A stretch of DNA of 64,000 nucleotides, taken from positions 208,341 through 272,340 of the forward strand of contig DWVP01000004.1 in assembly GCA_019120175.1 (NCBI GenBank), in the 5' to 3' direction. The position numbers and the translations under genes were made by a program. This document shows positions 37,821 through 47,834 of the stretch, in pieces; position 1 is the first letter of the stretch; every line of letters begins with the position of its first letter. The stretch comes from Candidatus Corynebacterium faecigallinarum. GTDB taxonomy: Bacteria; Actinomycetota; Actinomycetes; Mycobacteriales; Mycobacteriaceae. The notes below the pieces were generated by a model. That model saw nothing but the letters and a program-made list of their open reading frames with translations, was not told where the DNA came from and did not search any database.

Positions 37821-38899
37821 GCCCGGCGGGACCCCAGCACCGTAACCGGGCGATGCAACCGTACTGGGATCCTGCGGCCAGCCGGATCATCAACCTGGTC
37901 CTGGCACTGCGGGGTACCGCCCGTTCGGCCAGCTGGGTCATGGCCCACGTGCACGGGTACCTGCCGCCACTGACCGGACTGCCGGGTGCCGAGGTGGAGA
38001 GGAAGTGGGCGTCGGCCCGCCGCCAGTTCGACCGCGACCGTCAGTTGCTCAGCAGCATCGGCATCGAGGTGGAGAACCTCTCCCGCACGGATGCGAATGG
38101 CGAACCCGAGGAGCATTACGTGATCGACCCTGAGGTCAGCGACCTTGCGGAGCTCAATCTGACCTCCGGCCAGTGGAACGTCCTGGCAGCAGCCGCGAAC
38201 TGGGTCCCAAATGCCTCCCTGGTGCCGGTGGTCCAGGCCGCGTTGACGAAACTGGCTGTGGATGCCCCGGACAAGGCCGTCGGCCCGTACGCGGATGCCC
38301 CGGACATGTCGGGACGCGTGTCGGACGCCCAGGACCTCGGCAACGAGGACATCAACACACTCGTCAAAGCTTTGGACCGGAACCTCTCCCTGACATTCAA
38401 CTACTGGCCGGCCCGGACCGCGGAGCCGAGACAGCGCCGCCTGGACCCCTGGGCTGTCGCTGCGGTCGGTGCGAACCTGTACGTGACCGGTCATGACCGT
38501 GACCGGGGTGCCCAACGGACCTACCGACTCTCCCGCATCGCCGACCTGGAGGTCGGCACGGACATCATCCGGCACCCGGCCCCGGACCGTCCCGGCAGTG
38601 AGCTGGTCACCGAGGGGCTCCAGATGTCGTCCGGTGTGGTGACCGCACGGGTGCTGTTCCGGGACGCGGGCGGTGGCGCTCAGGAGCTGCGTGCCCTGGC
38701 CACCGGGGCCGAGGAGTCGCACCCGGAGGGTACGGTGCGCACCATCGGGCCGATCAGCCGTGCGGAACTGTTGCGCAAGGCCTGCGAGTACGCCCCGGAC
38801 GCCCTGGTTCTCTCCCCGCCGGACCTGGTCGCCGATGTGGTGGAACAGTTGACCACGGCCCGGGAGACATTCTCGGATTTCCCGAAGGAGACACCGTGA
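37817..38899 (+). CDS. pafB: WYL-domain regulator PafB
   Basis: A 360-residue regulator with an N-terminal winged-helix (about 15-110), a middle WYL domain (about 185-260, LSLTFNYWPARTAEPRQRRL) and a C-terminal WCX-like region. PafB and PafC act together to activate DNA-damage (mitomycin) response genes in mycobacteria. It overlaps pafA (ATGA) and pafC (GTGA) and so is co-translated. Confidence 0.92.
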   Translation: MSPAGPQHRNRAMQPYWDPAASRIINLVLALRGTARSASWVMAHVHGYLPPLTGLPGAEVERKWASARRQFDRDRQLLSSIGIEVENLSRTDANGEPEEHYVIDPEVSDLAELNLTSGQWNVLAAAANWVPNASLVPVVQAALTKLAVDAPDKAVGPYADAPDMSGRVSDAQDLGNEDINTLVKALDRNLSLTFNYWPARTAEPRQRRLDPWAVAAVGANLYVTGHDRDRGAQRTYRLSRIADLEVGTDIIRHPAPDRPGSELVTEGLQMSSGVVTARVLFRDAGGGAQELRALATGAEESHPEGTVRTIGPISRAELLRKACEYAPDALVLSPPDLVADVVEQLTTARETFSDFPKETP

Positions 38900-40032
38900 A
38901 CGCGACCGTCCCGAAGAAGAGCTCGAAGAACTACACCGTCTGGCAGGTCCGTCGGGCGCTGTCGCTACTGGCCTGGATTCAGTCCGCCCCACACCCCACG
39001 CTGGTCCGGGCGATGGACATGTTCGGTGTTCCGGTCCCGCAGTTGCGCCACGAGCTGGTGAAACTCGGCGACTCCGGGGTGCCGGACTACCTCCCGGATG
39101 ATCACGTCATGATCACCGCGGCCCCGAACGTCCTGTCCCCGGTGGAGGTGACCCGGAACCAGGGTGTGGGACGCCCGCCGGCGTTGACCGATGCCGAGGC
39201 GAACACCCTGATCCTGTCCTTGGAGCGGATGGGCAGCGTGCTCGACGGGGAGGCCGCGGAGAATCTGCGGGCGGCGATGGGAGCATTGCGTAGCCTCCAG
39301 CGTGAGCGTCGGGACCGCAGGGACAACTTCGTCCCCGACGAGTACACCTCGCCCAGCGGCACCGTCGGTGCCGAGCACGCCGGCCACCAGAGCAGCCAGT
39401 ATGTCGGTTCCGGAGTCGCTGCGACCGCGGCAGCCCTGCGCGAGGGCGTCGCTGAGCGGAGGTGGGTGGCACTGACCTACGTTTCGGTGTCATCCGATTC
39501 GGTACGTCGACGCGAACTGGTGCCGGACCAGGTGGACTTCATCAACGGGTCGGGATACCTGTGGGCCAGGGAAGGCGAGGACGCCGACCAACGGTGCTTC
39601 CACCTGTCCCGGATGTCGGAGGTGGAGGTGCTCGACCGGAAAGCCCCCAGTGTGCTGTCCCGGCCGTTGGACGACGCCGACCCCTTCGGTTTCGACCACG
39701 AGAGTCAGCAGTGGGCCGACCTCGTGCTCCGCCCGGATGCCGGGTGGATGTTCGAGTACCTGCCGATGTGGCAGGTCGAAGAAGACTCAGACGCCGGAGA
39801 GGCCGGAGATGAGGTCGCGTTGCGGGTCAGTATCCCCGATACCGGGGAGTGGCTGGAGCGTTTCGTGCTCGGCTACAGCCCGTACATCGAGCGCATCGTC
39901 AGCACTGTCAACACTGTCGGCGCTGACAGCGCTGACGGGAACGTCGAGAATGAAGGCGTCGGACGTGATCTTGCTCACCGTGTGAGCCTCCGGGCCGCCG
40001 CTGCGGTGGAGGCATACGCCCGACTGGCGTAG
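38896..40032 (+). CDS. pafC: WYL-domain regulator PafC
   Basis: A 378-residue partner of PafB: N-terminal winged-helix (about 10-70), WYL domain (about 190-270, RWVALTYVSVSSDSVRRREL and GSGYLWAREGEDADQRCF) and C-terminal WCX domain. In family members PafB-PafC form a heterodimer-like sensor of DNA damage. GTG overlaps the pafB stop. Downstream lie three successive hairpins before tatA. Confidence 0.92.
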   Translation: MNATVPKKSSKNYTVWQVRRALSLLAWIQSAPHPTLVRAMDMFGVPVPQLRHELVKLGDSGVPDYLPDDHVMITAAPNVLSPVEVTRNQGVGRPPALTDAEANTLILSLERMGSVLDGEAAENLRAAMGALRSLQRERRDRRDNFVPDEYTSPSGTVGAEHAGHQSSQYVGSGVAATAAALREGVAERRWVALTYVSVSSDSVRRRELVPDQVDFINGSGYLWAREGEDADQRCFHLSRMSEVEVLDRKAPSVLSRPLDDADPFGFDHESQQWADLVLRPDAGWMFEYLPMWQVEEDSDAGEAGDEVALRVSIPDTGEWLERFVLGYSPYIERIVSTVNTVGADSADGNVENEGVGRDLAHRVSLRAAAAVEAYARLA

Positions 40033-40063
40033 TCTAAGCCCGAGACTGATTCTCACTGATCAT

Positions 40064-40135
40064 CACTGTGGCACTGCAGCACAGTGACACTGCACCGAGG
40101 TGCAGTCGACTAAACCGAAGGCAACGACTGTTGCC
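40064..40135 (+). repeat. Three consecutive hairpins between pafC and tatA
   Basis: CACTGTG/CACAGTG (40064-40070 with 40080-40086), ACTGCACC/GGTGCAGT (40089-40096 with 40099-40106, loop GA) and GGCAAC/GTTGCC (40120-40125 with 40130-40135). All are perfect stems. They could end the paf operon, control tatA or process the mRNA; only the first two are close enough to look terminator-like. Confidence 0.6.
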
Positions 40136-40159
40136 TGACCTAATGAAAGGCCGGTACCA

Positions 40160-40438
40160 ATGGGCGGCGTCAGCTTGTGGCAAATCCTGATCATTGTCCT
40201 GATCATCCTCCTGCTCTTCGGTGCGTCGAAGCTGCCCAACCTCGCGCGTTCCGTCGGGCGGTCCGCACGCATCTTCAAGTCCGAGGTACGTCAGATGAAG
40301 AACGACGACCAGCCCCAGGTCGAGAAGGCTCCTGAGTCCTCTGCACCCTCCGAGGCCGACCGGATCGCCAACGACTTCACCACTGACCCGGTGGAGCCGG
40401 TTGATCGTGTCGACCCCACCAAGAAGAACGACCTGTAG
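40160..40438 (+). CDS. tatA: Twin-arginine translocase subunit TatA
   Basis: A 92-residue TatA: a short N-terminal membrane span (about 6-22), the [14 protein letters not shown] amphipathic-helix motif, and a charged tail of about 50 residues. TatA oligomers form the export channel for folded proteins. ATG has AAAGG nine bases upstream. The second TatA-type gene begins 13 bases after its stop. Confidence 0.95.
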   Translation: MGGVSLWQILIIVLIILLLFGASKLPNLARSVGRSARIFKSEVRQMKNDDQPQVEKAPESSAPSEADRIANDFTTDPVEPVDRVDPTKKNDL

Positions 40439-40451
40439 GAGTCCCCTCACC

Positions 40452-40622
40452 ATGCCGGGTACCTTGGAAATACTCATCATTGCGCTGGTCATCGTGGTGC
40501 TCTTCACCGCCAACAAGCTGCCGAACGTGGCACGCTCCCTGGGTCGTTCCATGCGGATCCTCAAGTCCGAGGTCCGCGAGATGAAGAACGACGAACAGCC
40601 TGTCGCACACACCAATGACTGA
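40452..40622 (+). CDS. Second TatA/TatE-type protein
   Basis: A 56-residue paralogue with the span [14 protein letters not shown] and motif [20 protein letters not shown]; the tail is cut to about 20 residues. It matches TatA in the membrane and hinge part and so looks like a tandem copy with a shortened tail. AGGAG precedes the ATG. It overlaps the tatC start by eight bases, suggesting that its translation drives that of tatC. Confidence 0.85.
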   Translation: MPGTLEILIIALVIVVLFTANKLPNVARSLGRSMRILKSEVREMKNDEQPVAHTND

Positions 40623-41688
40623 CAGTTCCTCTGCAGAGCGGACTGTGCGGGTGCCCACCCGGCCCCGCCGGAAGTCTGCTAAGAAGAAGCGACGCTCGAC
40701 CGAGCAGGAGATGAGCCTGGTCGAGCACCTTCGCGAGCTTCGCCGACGCGTCCTCATCGCCGTGGCGGCAATGGCCGTGGGCACGATCCTGGGGTACACC
40801 TGGTACGGCACCGGGGTGTTCGGCACGCCGAGTCTCGGCGAGATCCTGCGCGGGCCCTACTGCAACCTGGACCCTGAGCTTCGCTTCGGCAGTGATTCCG
40901 GGGAGTGTCGCCTGCTGGCGACGACGCCCTTCGAGATGTTCGTCCTGCGCCTGAAGATTGGTTTCCTCGCCGGTCTGGTGCTGTCCGCGCCGTTCTGGCT
41001 GGGACAACTCTGGGGGTTCATCACCCCGGGGTTGAAGAAGAACGAGAAGATGTGGACCCGCGTCTTCGTCGGCGCCGCCACGCTGCTGTTTGTGGCCGGT
41101 GCGGTGCTGGCGTTCTTCGTCGTGAACTACGGTCTGGAGTTCCTGCTCACCATCGGTGACGAGGCGCAGATCGCGGCGTTGAACGGAACGTCCTACTTCA
41201 ACTTCCTGTTGATGCTGCTGCTGGTCTTCGGGCTGAGTTTCGAGCTGCCGCTGATCATCGTGATGCTCAATGTGGTGGGTGTGTTGCGGTACGACACCTT
41301 GAAGGACAAGCGTCGGTACGTCATCCTGGTGTTGTTCATCTTCGCCGCGGTCATGACACCCGGTGGCGACCCGATCTCGATGGTGATTCTGGCGACCTCG
41401 ATGTGCCTGATGATGGAGATCGCCATGCAGATCGCCCACTTCAACGACTATCGTCGTAAGAAGAAGGGCCTGATTGACGATATCCCGGACGATCTCGACG
41501 ACGAGTCTGCGTCCACCATCGGCGACGCCGCCCCGATCAACGACGCAGCGTCCGACACCGGTCCGAAGGTGACCCACGCGGCCGGCAAGACCCGGTACCG
41601 TGATCCTCAGGCCGGCACCCCCGCCAACCCCACCAACTTCGACGCTGAAAGCACCAACGGTAGAAACAACTTTGACGACATCCTCTGA
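40615..41688 (+). CDS. tatC: Twin-arginine translocase subunit TatC
   Basis: A 357-residue polytopic protein with six spans; signature [14 protein letters not shown] (cytosolic N-terminal helix binding the twin-Arg signal) and the [15 protein letters not shown] loop. Cytoplasmic N- and C-terminal extensions are longer than in Gram-negative TatC, the C-terminal one acidic and about 75 residues. It starts eight bases before the second tatA stop, and overlaps helY. Confidence 0.95.
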   Translation: MTDSSSAERTVRVPTRPRRKSAKKKRRSTEQEMSLVEHLRELRRRVLIAVAAMAVGTILGYTWYGTGVFGTPSLGEILRGPYCNLDPELRFGSDSGECRLLATTPFEMFVLRLKIGFLAGLVLSAPFWLGQLWGFITPGLKKNEKMWTRVFVGAATLLFVAGAVLAFFVVNYGLEFLLTIGDEAQIAALNGTSYFNFLLMLLLVFGLSFELPLIIVMLNVVGVLRYDTLKDKRRYVILVLFIFAAVMTPGGDPISMVILATSMCLMMEIAMQIAHFNDYRRKKKGLIDDIPDDLDDESASTIGDAAPINDAASDTGPKVTHAAGKTRYRDPQAGTPANPTNFDAESTNGRNNFDDIL

Positions 41689-44482
41689 GTCCAGCGCGCC
41701 CATCGAAGCCACGGAAGCCACCGAAGCCACTGTGCCCCGCCACCCCGCAGTCGAGGCCTTCGCCGCGGCCTACGAGTTCCCGCTGGACGACTTCCAGCTG
41801 ACCGCTGCCGACTCCATCGCCCATGGCCGCGGTGTACTTGTCTGTGCGCCCACCGGCGCCGGTAAGACGGTGGTGGGGGAGTTCGCCGTCCACGAGGCAT
41901 TCCGGCTGGACGGCACCTGCTTCTACACCACCCCGATCAAAGCGCTGAGCAACCAGAAGTACCACGACCTGGTCGCCATCTACGGCGCTGACCGGGTCGG
42001 ACTGCTCACCGGTGACGTCAGCATCAACGGGGATGCCCCGGTCGTCGTGATGACCACCGAGGTGCTGCGCAACATGGTCTACGCAGAGTCCGACCGTCTG
42101 GACCGGCTGACCCACGTGGTGATGGACGAGGTCCACTTCCTGGCCGACCCGTCGCGCGGGCCGGTCTGGGAGGAGACGATCCTCAACCTGGACCCCTCGG
42201 TGATCCTGGTGAGCCTGTCGGCGACGGTGTCGAATGCCGAGGAGTTCGGGTCCTGGCTCTCCACCGTCCGCGGGCAGACCGATCTGGTGGTCACCACCCA
42301 TCGCCCGGTACCGCTGGACCAGTTCATGATGGTCGGCTCGCAGATCCTGCCTCTCTACGAGGAACCCCGCAGGAAGAAGTCAACGACGTCGCAGCACCAG
42401 CCCCGTGACCGCGAGGTCAACCGGGCGGTCGTCGCCGCGTCCGCGCGTGCCGAGGAGTCCGGACGCCGCCAGGGCCCGAAGCGCACCGACGTCGTCATGT
42501 CAATGCGTAAGGCCTCGATGCTGCCGGCGATCTACTTCATTTTCTCCCGGGCTGGCTGCGATGGTGCGGTCCGGCAGCTGCTCGTCGACCGTATCCGACT
42601 GACCACCGATGCCGAACGCGATGACATCCTGACCACCGTCGATGCCGGGGTCGCCGGCATCGACACCGAGGACCTCGGGGTGCTGGGCTTCCGGCAGTGG
42701 CGCCGGGCGTTGGGCAACGGCTACGCAGCCCACCACGCCGGGATGCTGCCGGCCTTCCGCCACATCGTCGAGGACCTGTTCTCCCGTGGCCTGCTCAAGG
42801 TCTGCTTCGCCACCGAGACCCTGGCGTTGGGTATCAACATGCCCGCCCGCACCGTGGTACTGGAGAAGCTGATCAAGTTCGACGGAGAGGGCCACGTCGA
42901 GCTGACTCCGGGGCAGTACACCCAGCTCACCGGACGCGCCGGACGCCGCGGCATCGACACCCAGGGCAACGCTCTGGTGCTGTGGCACCGCGGCATCGAC
43001 CCGCACGGGGTGGCGAACCTGGCGCAGACCCGCACCTACCCGCTGGACTCGACCTTCCGCCCCGGCTACAACATGGCGGTCAACCTGATCTCCACCAAGG
43101 GCTATGTCGAGGCCCACCGGCTGCTGGACCGTTCCTTCGCCCAGTACCAGGCCGCCTCGACGGTGGTGGAGCAGGCCGAGCGGGCCACACGACGTCGCCG
43201 GGATCTCTCCGAGTTGGAACGCGAGCTGGCCAGCGCGGTGTCCCGCGTCGACCGCGGCCGTGGAGGGCCTGCCGAGGGGTTGAGCACGCAGGACGTACTG
43301 GACTACGCGGCCCTGCGCCGTGACCTGACCCTGGAGGAACGCCGCGCGAAGAAGGACGCGTCCAAGGACCGTTCGGTGGAGACCTCCAAGCTGCTCTCCA
43401 GTCTGTCGGTCGGGGATGTCATCGCCCTGCCGACCGGCAAGAACCCGCAGATCGCCGCTGTGGTGCGCAGCGACTCCGACCACCGGGACCCTCGTCCGTG
43501 GATCATCACCGAGGATGGCTGGTGCGGTCCGGTGGCCACCGAGTCCTTCGGCAATGTGCCGGTGCCGTTGGGGCATATGCGCCTGCCGAAGAACGTGCAG
43601 CGAAGCCCGAAGCGCAACGCGCGGACGGTGGCGTCGATGCTGCGTCGACAGAAAGTGGACCGTCCGAAGCAGCTCAAGCCGAAGGCACGCGGCGGCTCGA
43701 AGAAGGCCGCCGCGCTGCGCGACCAGGTGCACATGCACCCGGTCCATGCGCTACGGGAACGCGAGGATCTCGCCCGCCCGGCCGAGCGGGTCATCGCCGC
43801 CAGGCGCACCTTGGAACGCGAACTCGAGTCCCAGGCGCCCGAGACCGAGTCCCTGTCGAAGACCTTCGACCGGATCCTGGAGCTGCTCGGTGAGCTCGAT
43901 TACGTCGAGACCGACGGTGGCACCGATGTGCGCGAGGGCGACATCACCACCACCCGGATCACCTCGGAGGGACGTCGCCTGGCCGGGGTGCACCACGAGG
44001 CCGACCTGCTGGTCGCCCAGTGTCTGCGTCGCGGGGTATGGGACGACCTGGACCCGGCCGAGTTGGCGGCGGTGGTCTCCACGCTGGTCTTCGAGAACCG
44101 TCGGGAAACCGACGGCGGCGATGACGGTGTGCCGACCGAGGCGCTGGCCACCGCGATGTCTGCGGTGTACCGGATCCACGGCGAACTGACCGCGGACGAG
44201 CAGCGTCACCGGCTGCCGTTGACCCGCGACCCGGACCCTGGGTTCGCCACCGCGCTGCACCAGTGGACCGCCGGTGCGCCGCTGGACTACTGCTTGCGTG
44301 CCGCCGACGCCTCCGGCGCGAGCCTGAGTGCCGGCGACTTCGTGCGCTGGTGCAACCGGGTCGTCGACCTGCTGGAGCAGATCCGGCACACCGGCTACTC
44401 AGACTCGGTGAAGGCCGCGGCGCGTAAGGCCGTGCCGGCCATCCGTCGCGGGGTCGTGGAGCTGGGTGCCTCCACCGGCTAG
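41672..44482 (+). CDS. helY: DEVH-box helicase HelY
   Basis: A helicase of about 936 residues (Ski2-like/Mtr4-related superfamily 2). Walker A APTGAGKTVV is at about residue 58, DEVH at about 151, then the long second RecA domain with GYAAHHAGMLP and TGRAGRRGID. A C-terminal DSHCT-type domain follows. It is the counterpart of Rv2092c, also placed after tatC. The start is uncertain: TTG at 41672 lies inside the end of tatC, and ATG at 41600 is in frame but gives a low-complexity extension. Confidence 0.88.
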   Translation: MTTSSESSAPIEATEATEATVPRHPAVEAFAAAYEFPLDDFQLTAADSIAHGRGVLVCAPTGAGKTVVGEFAVHEAFRLDGTCFYTTPIKALSNQKYHDLVAIYGADRVGLLTGDVSINGDAPVVVMTTEVLRNMVYAESDRLDRLTHVVMDEVHFLADPSRGPVWEETILNLDPSVILVSLSATVSNAEEFGSWLSTVRGQTDLVVTTHRPVPLDQFMMVGSQILPLYEEPRRKKSTTSQHQPRDREVNRAVVAASARAEESGRRQGPKRTDVVMSMRKASMLPAIYFIFSRAGCDGAVRQLLVDRIRLTTDAERDDILTTVDAGVAGIDTEDLGVLGFRQWRRALGNGYAAHHAGMLPAFRHIVEDLFSRGLLKVCFATETLALGINMPARTVVLEKLIKFDGEGHVELTPGQYTQLTGRAGRRGIDTQGNALVLWHRGIDPHGVANLAQTRTYPLDSTFRPGYNMAVNLISTKGYVEAHRLLDRSFAQYQAASTVVEQAERATRRRRDLSELERELASAVSRVDRGRGGPAEGLSTQDVLDYAALRRDLTLEERRAKKDASKDRSVETSKLLSSLSVGDVIALPTGKNPQIAAVVRSDSDHRDPRPWIITEDGWCGPVATESFGNVPVPLGHMRLPKNVQRSPKRNARTVASMLRRQKVDRPKQLKPKARGGSKKAAALRDQVHMHPVHALREREDLARPAERVIAARRTLERELESQAPETESLSKTFDRILELLGELDYVETDGGTDVREGDITTTRITSEGRRLAGVHHEADLLVAQCLRRGVWDDLDPAELAAVVSTLVFENRRETDGGDDGVPTEALATAMSAVYRIHGELTADEQRHRLPLTRDPDPGFATALHQWTAGAPLDYCLRAADASGASLSAGDFVRWCNRVVDLLEQIRHTGYSDSVKAAARKAVPAIRRGVVELGASTG

Positions 44483-45090
44483 GACAGCTGGTCGGTGACT
44501 GTGCGCACGCACACCTGGACGGCGCGGTTGATGGTCTCCTGGTCCATCACGTCCGGGTGGGGGACGTGGATGAAACCGGCGGGGATCGCACCGGTGTGGG
44601 TGCTCGTACACGCCAGGGAGTGAAGTACCCGGTAGAGCACCGTATTGCACACATAGGTGCCCGCCGTCATCGACACCTCGGCCGGGACCTGTGCTTCGGT
44701 GAGGGCATCTACCATCGCCTTGACCGGCAGGGTAGAGAAGTATGCCGCCGGGCCATCGGGGACGACCGGCTCATCGGTCGGTTGCGTCCCGGCATTGTCC
44801 GGGATGCGTGCGTCCATGAGGTTGACCGCGAGGCGCTCGGGGGTGACCCTGGTCCGGCCGCCCGCCAGCCCGAGACAGATCACCGCGTGCGGATCGGTTT
44901 CGGTGATCAGTTCGCTGATCTGCTGCTGAGCGCGCTCGAACTCGACAGGGAGAACGCGGCCGGTCAGGCCCACACCGGGCAACTCACCACCGTCCACCGT
45001 GGAGCGCAGAGCCTCCAGTGCGGCGATCGTCGGATTGACCGTGTCTCCGCCGAAGGGTTCGAAGGCCGTCACCAGTACTCGTCTACTCAC
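44479..45090 (-). CDS. pcp: Pyroglutamyl-peptidase I
   Basis: A 203-residue cysteine peptidase (C15) that removes N-terminal pyroglutamate. Catalytic residues by family position: E85 (TPERLAVN), C148 (GTYVCNTVLY) and H175 (HVPHP). N-terminal signature LVTAFEPFGGDTVNP. GTG at 45090 is preceded by TAGTCT at seven bases, so the transcript is leaderless. Its end overlaps the end of helY by four bases (convergent). The next gene (45155) is divergent. Confidence 0.93.
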   Translation of the reverse strand: MSRRVLVTAFEPFGGDTVNPTIAALEALRSTVDGGELPGVGLTGRVLPVEFERAQQQISELITETDPHAVICLGLAGGRTRVTPERLAVNLMDARIPDNAGTQPTDEPVVPDGPAAYFSTLPVKAMVDALTEAQVPAEVSMTAGTYVCNTVLYRVLHSLACTSTHTGAIPAGFIHVPHPDVMDQETINRAVQVCVRTVTDQLS

Positions 45091-45154
45091 ATACCCAAGA
45101 CTAGTCCAGCACCACCACAGTGACCTGCAAGGTTGGCGGACTAGTGTCGGAGTC

Positions 45155-45976
45155 ATGAAAGAAGCAGGAATCGTCGTCATCCGGAACCGCGGCATCGGGG
45201 AGCCGGAACCCGGACCCACCCTCTCCGGTGTCACTGATCTGCTGCCCTCAGACTGGACTTGCCTGGAGAACCCCTGGCTCGCACAGTACGGACCGGCCGG
45301 GGAACGCCGCGAGGGACGCGTCCCGTTCCTGGATGCCGTGGACAGTGGGTCAACCAGCCTGACCACCATGGTCAGGAAGGCCATCGGTGACGGCAACCGC
45401 GTCGTCCTGCTCGGCTACTCCGGTGGGGCAGTGCTGGTCCACCGCACCCTGGACCAGCTCAGTACCGGCGAGCGTCGGAAGATCGCCGCCGTCGGATTCG
45501 TCTCCGACCCCGAGCAACCTCGCCTGGCCACCGGGGATGCCGACCGGTACGGGATCCGGGGTGAGTCCCCGATCACGGATATCCCCGCCCGGTGGGCCGC
45601 CGACCCTGACGACGGGATCTGCCTGTGTCCCGACAACAGCCCACTGCGGCTTCTCGCACAGTGGACCCCGGACGTCGGGTGGGGCTCTCCGCTGGCGCTG
45701 CGTCAGCAGGCCAGGCGTGCGGTGACGCTACGCCGGAACCCGGCCTACGCGGTCGACATGAAGGACCTCGACGGCGAGAAGGCCCGGTTCGGCGAAGCAC
45801 GACGCCTCATCGACGGGTACCGGGGTGATGACCACATCTCCTACGGTGTCCGCACGGAGGAGGGGACGACCGCGACCTACCTGGAGAATATGGCCCTCTG
45901 GTTGCGTGCCACGGTGGCCGGGCAGCCGACCGGTGACCGCGGTGTCGCCCAGCTGGGCTGCTCAACGAGCGCCTAG
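45155..45976 (+). CDS. Serine hydrolase, cutinase/LysB-like alpha/beta hydrolase
   Basis: A 273-residue soluble protein with the nucleophile elbow LLGYSGGAVL (GxSxG) near residue 92 and a later DDHISYGV that could supply the catalytic His and the Asp. The overall plan (GYSGG, no signal peptide, short cap) resembles mycobacteriophage LysB and cutinase-like esterases; the family match is by pattern only. TAGTGT stands seven bases before the ATG. Substrate unknown. Confidence 0.55.
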   Translation: MKEAGIVVIRNRGIGEPEPGPTLSGVTDLLPSDWTCLENPWLAQYGPAGERREGRVPFLDAVDSGSTSLTTMVRKAIGDGNRVVLLGYSGGAVLVHRTLDQLSTGERRKIAAVGFVSDPEQPRLATGDADRYGIRGESPITDIPARWAADPDDGICLCPDNSPLRLLAQWTPDVGWGSPLALRQQARRAVTLRRNPAYAVDMKDLDGEKARFGEARRLIDGYRGDDHISYGVRTEEGTTATYLENMALWLRATVAGQPTGDRGVAQLGCSTSA

Positions 45977-45987
45977 ACTTGGCAACC

Positions 45988-47100
45988 ATGCATTCTCCAC
46001 TCCCCACCGACCTGTACCGGGCCCGTCTCGACGCCGTCGCCGACCAGCTGGCCGACCGCGATCTCGACGCCGCCGTACTGACACCCGGCCCGGACCTGCA
46101 GTTCCTGCTCGCCAGCGACCTCGACACCCACGAGCGGTTCAGCGCCCTGGTCGTCACACCGGAGAGTCGCCGCATCGTGGTGCCCGGCGTCGATGCCGCC
46201 GCTCTGCGTGCCGGAGTCACCGGCGAACTCGGCGTGGAGATCGTCCCCTGGACCGACGGGGAGGATCCGCTCGACCTGCTGCATCTGCCGGAGAAGGCGA
46301 CTGTCGCCGTGTCCGGTGCCATGACCGCCGATCATCTGTTGAACCTGCAGTCCAGGGGAGTGACCACCGTCAACGCCACGACCGTGCTACGCGAGGTGTT
46401 CATGGTCAAGGATGCCGGGGAGATCGACCAGCTGCGTCGTGCCGGACAGGCCATCGACACCGTCCACCTGCAGGTTCCGGCAATGCTGCAGCCGGGACGC
46501 ACCGAGGCTGACGTCGCCGCCGAACTCACCGAGCTGATCCTTGCCGAGCATGTCGCCGTCGACTTCGTGATTGTCGGCTCCGGTCCGCACGGGGCAGACC
46601 CGCACCACAGTTTCTCCGACCGGGTGCTGCAGGTCGGGGATGTGGTGGTCGTCGACATTGGTGGCACCCTGGACTCCGGCTACCACTCCGACTGCACCCG
46701 TACCTATGTCATCGGTGAGCCGAGCCCGGAACAGCAGAATGCCTACCGGGTGCTTCAGCAGGCACAGGAGGCGGGGCTGGCCGCCGCGAAGCCCGGGGTC
46801 ACCGCCGCTGAGCTGGACAGCCTTGTCCGCGACATCATCACCGACGCCGGCTACGGGGAGTTCTACACCCACCGCACCGGCCACGGCATCGGATTGTCCG
46901 GGCATGAGGAACCGTTCATCATCGCCGGCAATGATCTTCCGCTGGTGGAGGGGATGGCGTTCTCCATCGAACCGGGGATCTACGTTCCCGGCGACTGGGG
47001 TGCGCGCATCGAGGACATCGTGGTGCTCACCGCTGAGGACTGCGAACCACTGAACACCACCAGCCACGCCCTGACCGACACAACCACGACAGGACACTGA
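45988..47100 (+). CDS. pepQ: Xaa-Pro aminopeptidase / prolidase (M24 family)
   Basis: A 370-residue M24B metallopeptidase. The N-terminal creatinase-like domain (about 1-130) precedes the pita-bread fold with metal ligands in VVVDIGGTLDSGYHSDCTRTY, HRTGHGIGLSGHEEP and FSIEPGIYVPGDWGARIED. It cleaves Xaa-Pro dipeptides or N termini. It is the counterpart of pepE (Rv2089c), also near helY. TAGACT ends eight bases before the ATG (leaderless). Confidence 0.9.
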   Translation: MHSPLPTDLYRARLDAVADQLADRDLDAAVLTPGPDLQFLLASDLDTHERFSALVVTPESRRIVVPGVDAAALRAGVTGELGVEIVPWTDGEDPLDLLHLPEKATVAVSGAMTADHLLNLQSRGVTTVNATTVLREVFMVKDAGEIDQLRRAGQAIDTVHLQVPAMLQPGRTEADVAAELTELILAEHVAVDFVIVGSGPHGADPHHSFSDRVLQVGDVVVVDIGGTLDSGYHSDCTRTYVIGEPSPEQQNAYRVLQQAQEAGLAAAKPGVTAAELDSLVRDIITDAGYGEFYTHRTGHGIGLSGHEEPFIIAGNDLPLVEGMAFSIEPGIYVPGDWGARIEDIVVLTAEDCEPLNTTSHALTDTTTTGH

Positions 47101-47102
47101 TC

Positions 47103-47834
47103 ATGAGCCGCATCGCACTCTTCGGCGCCACCAGTGAGATCGGCGGGGAGATCATCACCCGCCTGGCCCCAGACAATGACCTCGTGCTGGCAGCCCGCCG
47201 CCCCGAGGCGCTCGAAGACCTCAAGGCGTCCTGCCGGACGGCCGGGGCACGCAGTGTCGAGACGGTATTCTTCGACGCCACCGACTGCGCGGCCCAGCCG
47301 GGCGTCATCGAGACCATCGAGGAGCAGGGCCCGATCGACATCGCCATCGCCACTTTCGGGGTGCTGGGTGACCAGCAACTCGCCGAGCGTGACGGTGGGG
47401 AGGTGGAGCGGGTACTGCACACCGACTTCACCGCCCAGGCGGTGTTGCTCACCGAACTCTCGCACCGGATGAAGAACCGGGGCACAGGCACGCTGGTGGC
47501 GTTCTCGTCCATCGCCGGCGCCCGGGTACGGCGTCCCAACTACGTCTACGGTTCCGCAAAGGCCGGGTTGGACGGTTTCTGCCAGGGCATGCAGGACGCC
47601 CTGCGGGGCACCGGTGTGACGCTGACGGTAGTGCGTCCTGGTTTCGTCATCGGTCAGATGACCGAGGGGATGGATCCGGCGCCGATGTCGGTGACCGCCG
47701 ATGTCGTGGCCGAGGCCACCGTCGACGCAGTGCGCCGGGGCACCCGTGATGTGTGGGTGCCCCGGCGACTGGGAGTGCTTGCCGCAGCGACTTCGTTCGT
47801 CCCGCGGTGGCTGTGGCGGATGGCTCCGCGTTAG
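47103..47834 (+). CDS. DprE2-like short-chain dehydrogenase
   Basis: A 243-residue classical SDR with GATSEIGG nucleotide-binding motif, FSSIAGARVRRPNYVYGSAKAG (catalytic S, Y and K of YxxxK). It shares the VRRPNYVYGSAKAGLDGF segment with DprE2, the reductase that completes decaprenylphosphoryl arabinose synthesis, but a second such gene usually exists in the dpr cluster; this one resembles Rv2073c. Calling it DprE2 itself would be too strong. It starts two bases after the prolidase stop. Confidence 0.8.
   Translation: MSRIALFGATSEIGGEIITRLAPDNDLVLAARRPEALEDLKASCRTAGARSVETVFFDATDCAAQPGVIETIEEQGPIDIAIATFGVLGDQQLAERDGGEVERVLHTDFTAQAVLLTELSHRMKNRGTGTLVAFSSIAGARVRRPNYVYGSAKAGLDGFCQGMQDALRGTGVTLTVVRPGFVIGQMTEGMDPAPMSVTADVVAEATVDAVRRGTRDVWVPRRLGVLAAATSFVPRWLWRMAPR

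Noticed and set aside
45155-45976. A prophage lysis gene (LysB)
   Set aside because: The hydrolase pattern is LysB-like, but no other phage genes are nearby and it is flanked by chromosomal genes.
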